Source: Ardenticatenaceae bacterium (GTDB lineage: Bacteria; Chloroflexota; Anaerolineae; Promineifilales; Promineifilaceae). Taken from it: a DNA stretch of 64,000 nt. The position numbers and the translations under genes were made by a program. Below the pieces are notes generated by a model, which was not told the origin of the DNA, did no database searches, and worked only from the letters and a program-made list of their open reading frames with translations. This document shows, one piece after another, positions 63,532 through 64,000 of this stretch. The stretch is from NCBI GenBank assembly GCA_020634495.1, contig JACKBR010000009.1:58955-122954 (forward strand), in the 5' to 3' direction. Numbering within the stretch: position 1 is the first letter of the stretch; each line of letters opens with the position of its first letter.

Positions 63532-63679
63532 GCACAAATTAGCATAAATGAATAATGTTGTCAACTCACTTATGCACAATATCGGGTTTCGCCCGTTTCT
63601 AGAGATGAGAATTTTCAGTATTGCCCACCTAATTTTTGCCCTTTTTCTGCCCTCCCTATGCCAAAATGTGATAGAATTA

Positions 63680-63693
63680 CGAACTTGTGTTCT
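63680..63693. promoter_or_regulatory. LexA (SOS) box upstream of uvrB
   Basis: CGAACTTGTGTTCT fits CGAAC-N4-GTTC, the same layout as the box in the lexA promoter (CGAACAAGTGTTCG), with one mismatch in the last base. It lies 58 bases upstream of the uvrB start, directly behind a possible -10 element TAGAAT (63672-63677). It should bring uvrB under SOS control. Confidence 0.78.
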
Positions 63694-63751
63694 GAAAGTA
63701 AAAATGCTAAATGCCTGCAAGAATCTGTGATAAAAAATAAAGAGGAACCCC

Positions 63752-64000
63752 ATGCCCAAGTTCCAAATACAATCTGATTTTGCCCCGATGGGCGACCAAC
63801 CCATTGCCATTGAAAAGCTCGTTGAAGGGCTGGAGAGCGGCGACAAATTCCAGACGCTGCTCGGTGCAACCGGCACCGGCAAGACGTTCACCATGGCCAA
63901 CGTCATCCAGCAAACGCAGAAGCCCACCCTGGTCATTGCCCACAACAAAACCCTGGCCGCCCAGCTCTACAGCGAGTTCCGCGAATTTTTCCCCAAGAAC
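63752..64000 (+). CDS. uvrB: Excinuclease ABC subunit UvrB, 5' part only
   Basis: UvrB is the damage-recognition helicase-like core of UvrABC nucleotide excision repair. The ATG at 63752 follows AGAGGA by about 6 bases. The first 83 codons are present: [20 protein letters not shown], then [18 protein letters not shown] with Walker A GATGTGKT at residues 38-45, and [20 protein letters not shown]. The family N-terminus is unmistakable; about 580 residues lie outside the window. A LexA box lies upstream, as in many bacteria where uvrB is an SOS gene. Frame continues to the window edge. Confidence 0.96.
   Translation, partial: MPKFQIQSDFAPMGDQPIAIEKLVEGLESGDKFQTLLGATGTGKTFTMANVIQQTQKPTLVIAHNKTLAAQLYSEFREFFPKN

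Overview
The window reads as chromosomal DNA of a free-living bacterium, most likely Chloroflexota of the Anaerolineae type (an inference from gene content, not proven). Pointers are many receiver/GAF/PAS/histidine-kinase mosaics, a Ser/Thr kinase fused to a STAND ATPase and WD40 propellers, lipoproteins with Lgt but no LPS genes, a Gram-positive-type LexA operator, and many unrelated short interspersed repeats between genes. Base composition is moderate (about half G+C by eye). No phage, integrase, transposase, CRISPR array or rRNA was seen. There is one tRNA, tRNA-Ser(GGA).

The strongest window-wide signal is a dispersed palindromic octamer, ACGGCCGT, most often as AACGGCCGTT. I count roughly 110 copies by eye, about one per 0.6 kb, where chance would give one or two. 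They lie in all reading frames and on genes of both strands, and leave recurring tetrapeptides such as ETAV in unrelated proteins. This resembles the HIP1 octamer of cyanobacteria and may be an undescribed analogue. The octamer is missing from a low-GC histidine-kinase block (about 45.3-47.8 kb) and from an AT-rich segment behind mcrB.

Layout. 0-8 kb, minus strand: guaB (cut by the window edge), lgt, a sulfatase-fold hydrolase without the formylglycine Cys, a large acidic membrane-anchored protein and an S49 peptidase. 8-18 kb: recF, a receiver-GAF-PAS-cyclase, rsmG with an overlapping peptide-type substrate-binding lipoprotein, a receiver-GAF-PAS protein, a small FtsK-like ATPase with a 79-aa partner, and lexA with an SOS box inside its promoter. 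18-31 kb: gamma-glutamyltransferase, a secreted protein, an FGE-fold lipoprotein coupled to a LysM/M23 lipoprotein, tRNA-Ser, a membrane histidine kinase followed by two tandem patatins, a solute-binding/VWA fusion and a GNAT enzyme. 31-38 kb: mcrB with a duplicated 3' end around an AT-rich segment, a triple zinc-ribbon protein, a ParA/coiled-coil pair and a nitrilase. 38-45 kb: the 1591-aa kinase-STAND-WD40 protein, an aminotransferase and a WYL regulator. 45-52 kb: three linked two-component proteins, mcrC (18 kb from mcrB), a sulfotransferase-like protein and a small CxxC protein. 52-64 kb: a UvrD/PcrA helicase, a methyltransferase, a small membrane protein with a decayed tandem copy behind it, a NYN nuclease with three C-terminal repeats, two GT-C-like membrane proteins, a UbiE-like methyltransferase, an ArsR-type regulator with a palindromic operator candidate, and the start of uvrB behind a second SOS box.

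Functionally the window mixes housekeeping and DNA repair (guaB, lgt, recF, rsmG, lexA, pcrA, uvrB), modified-DNA restriction (mcrB, mcrC), cell-envelope work and dense signalling. The two LexA boxes tie lexA and uvrB into one SOS regulon.
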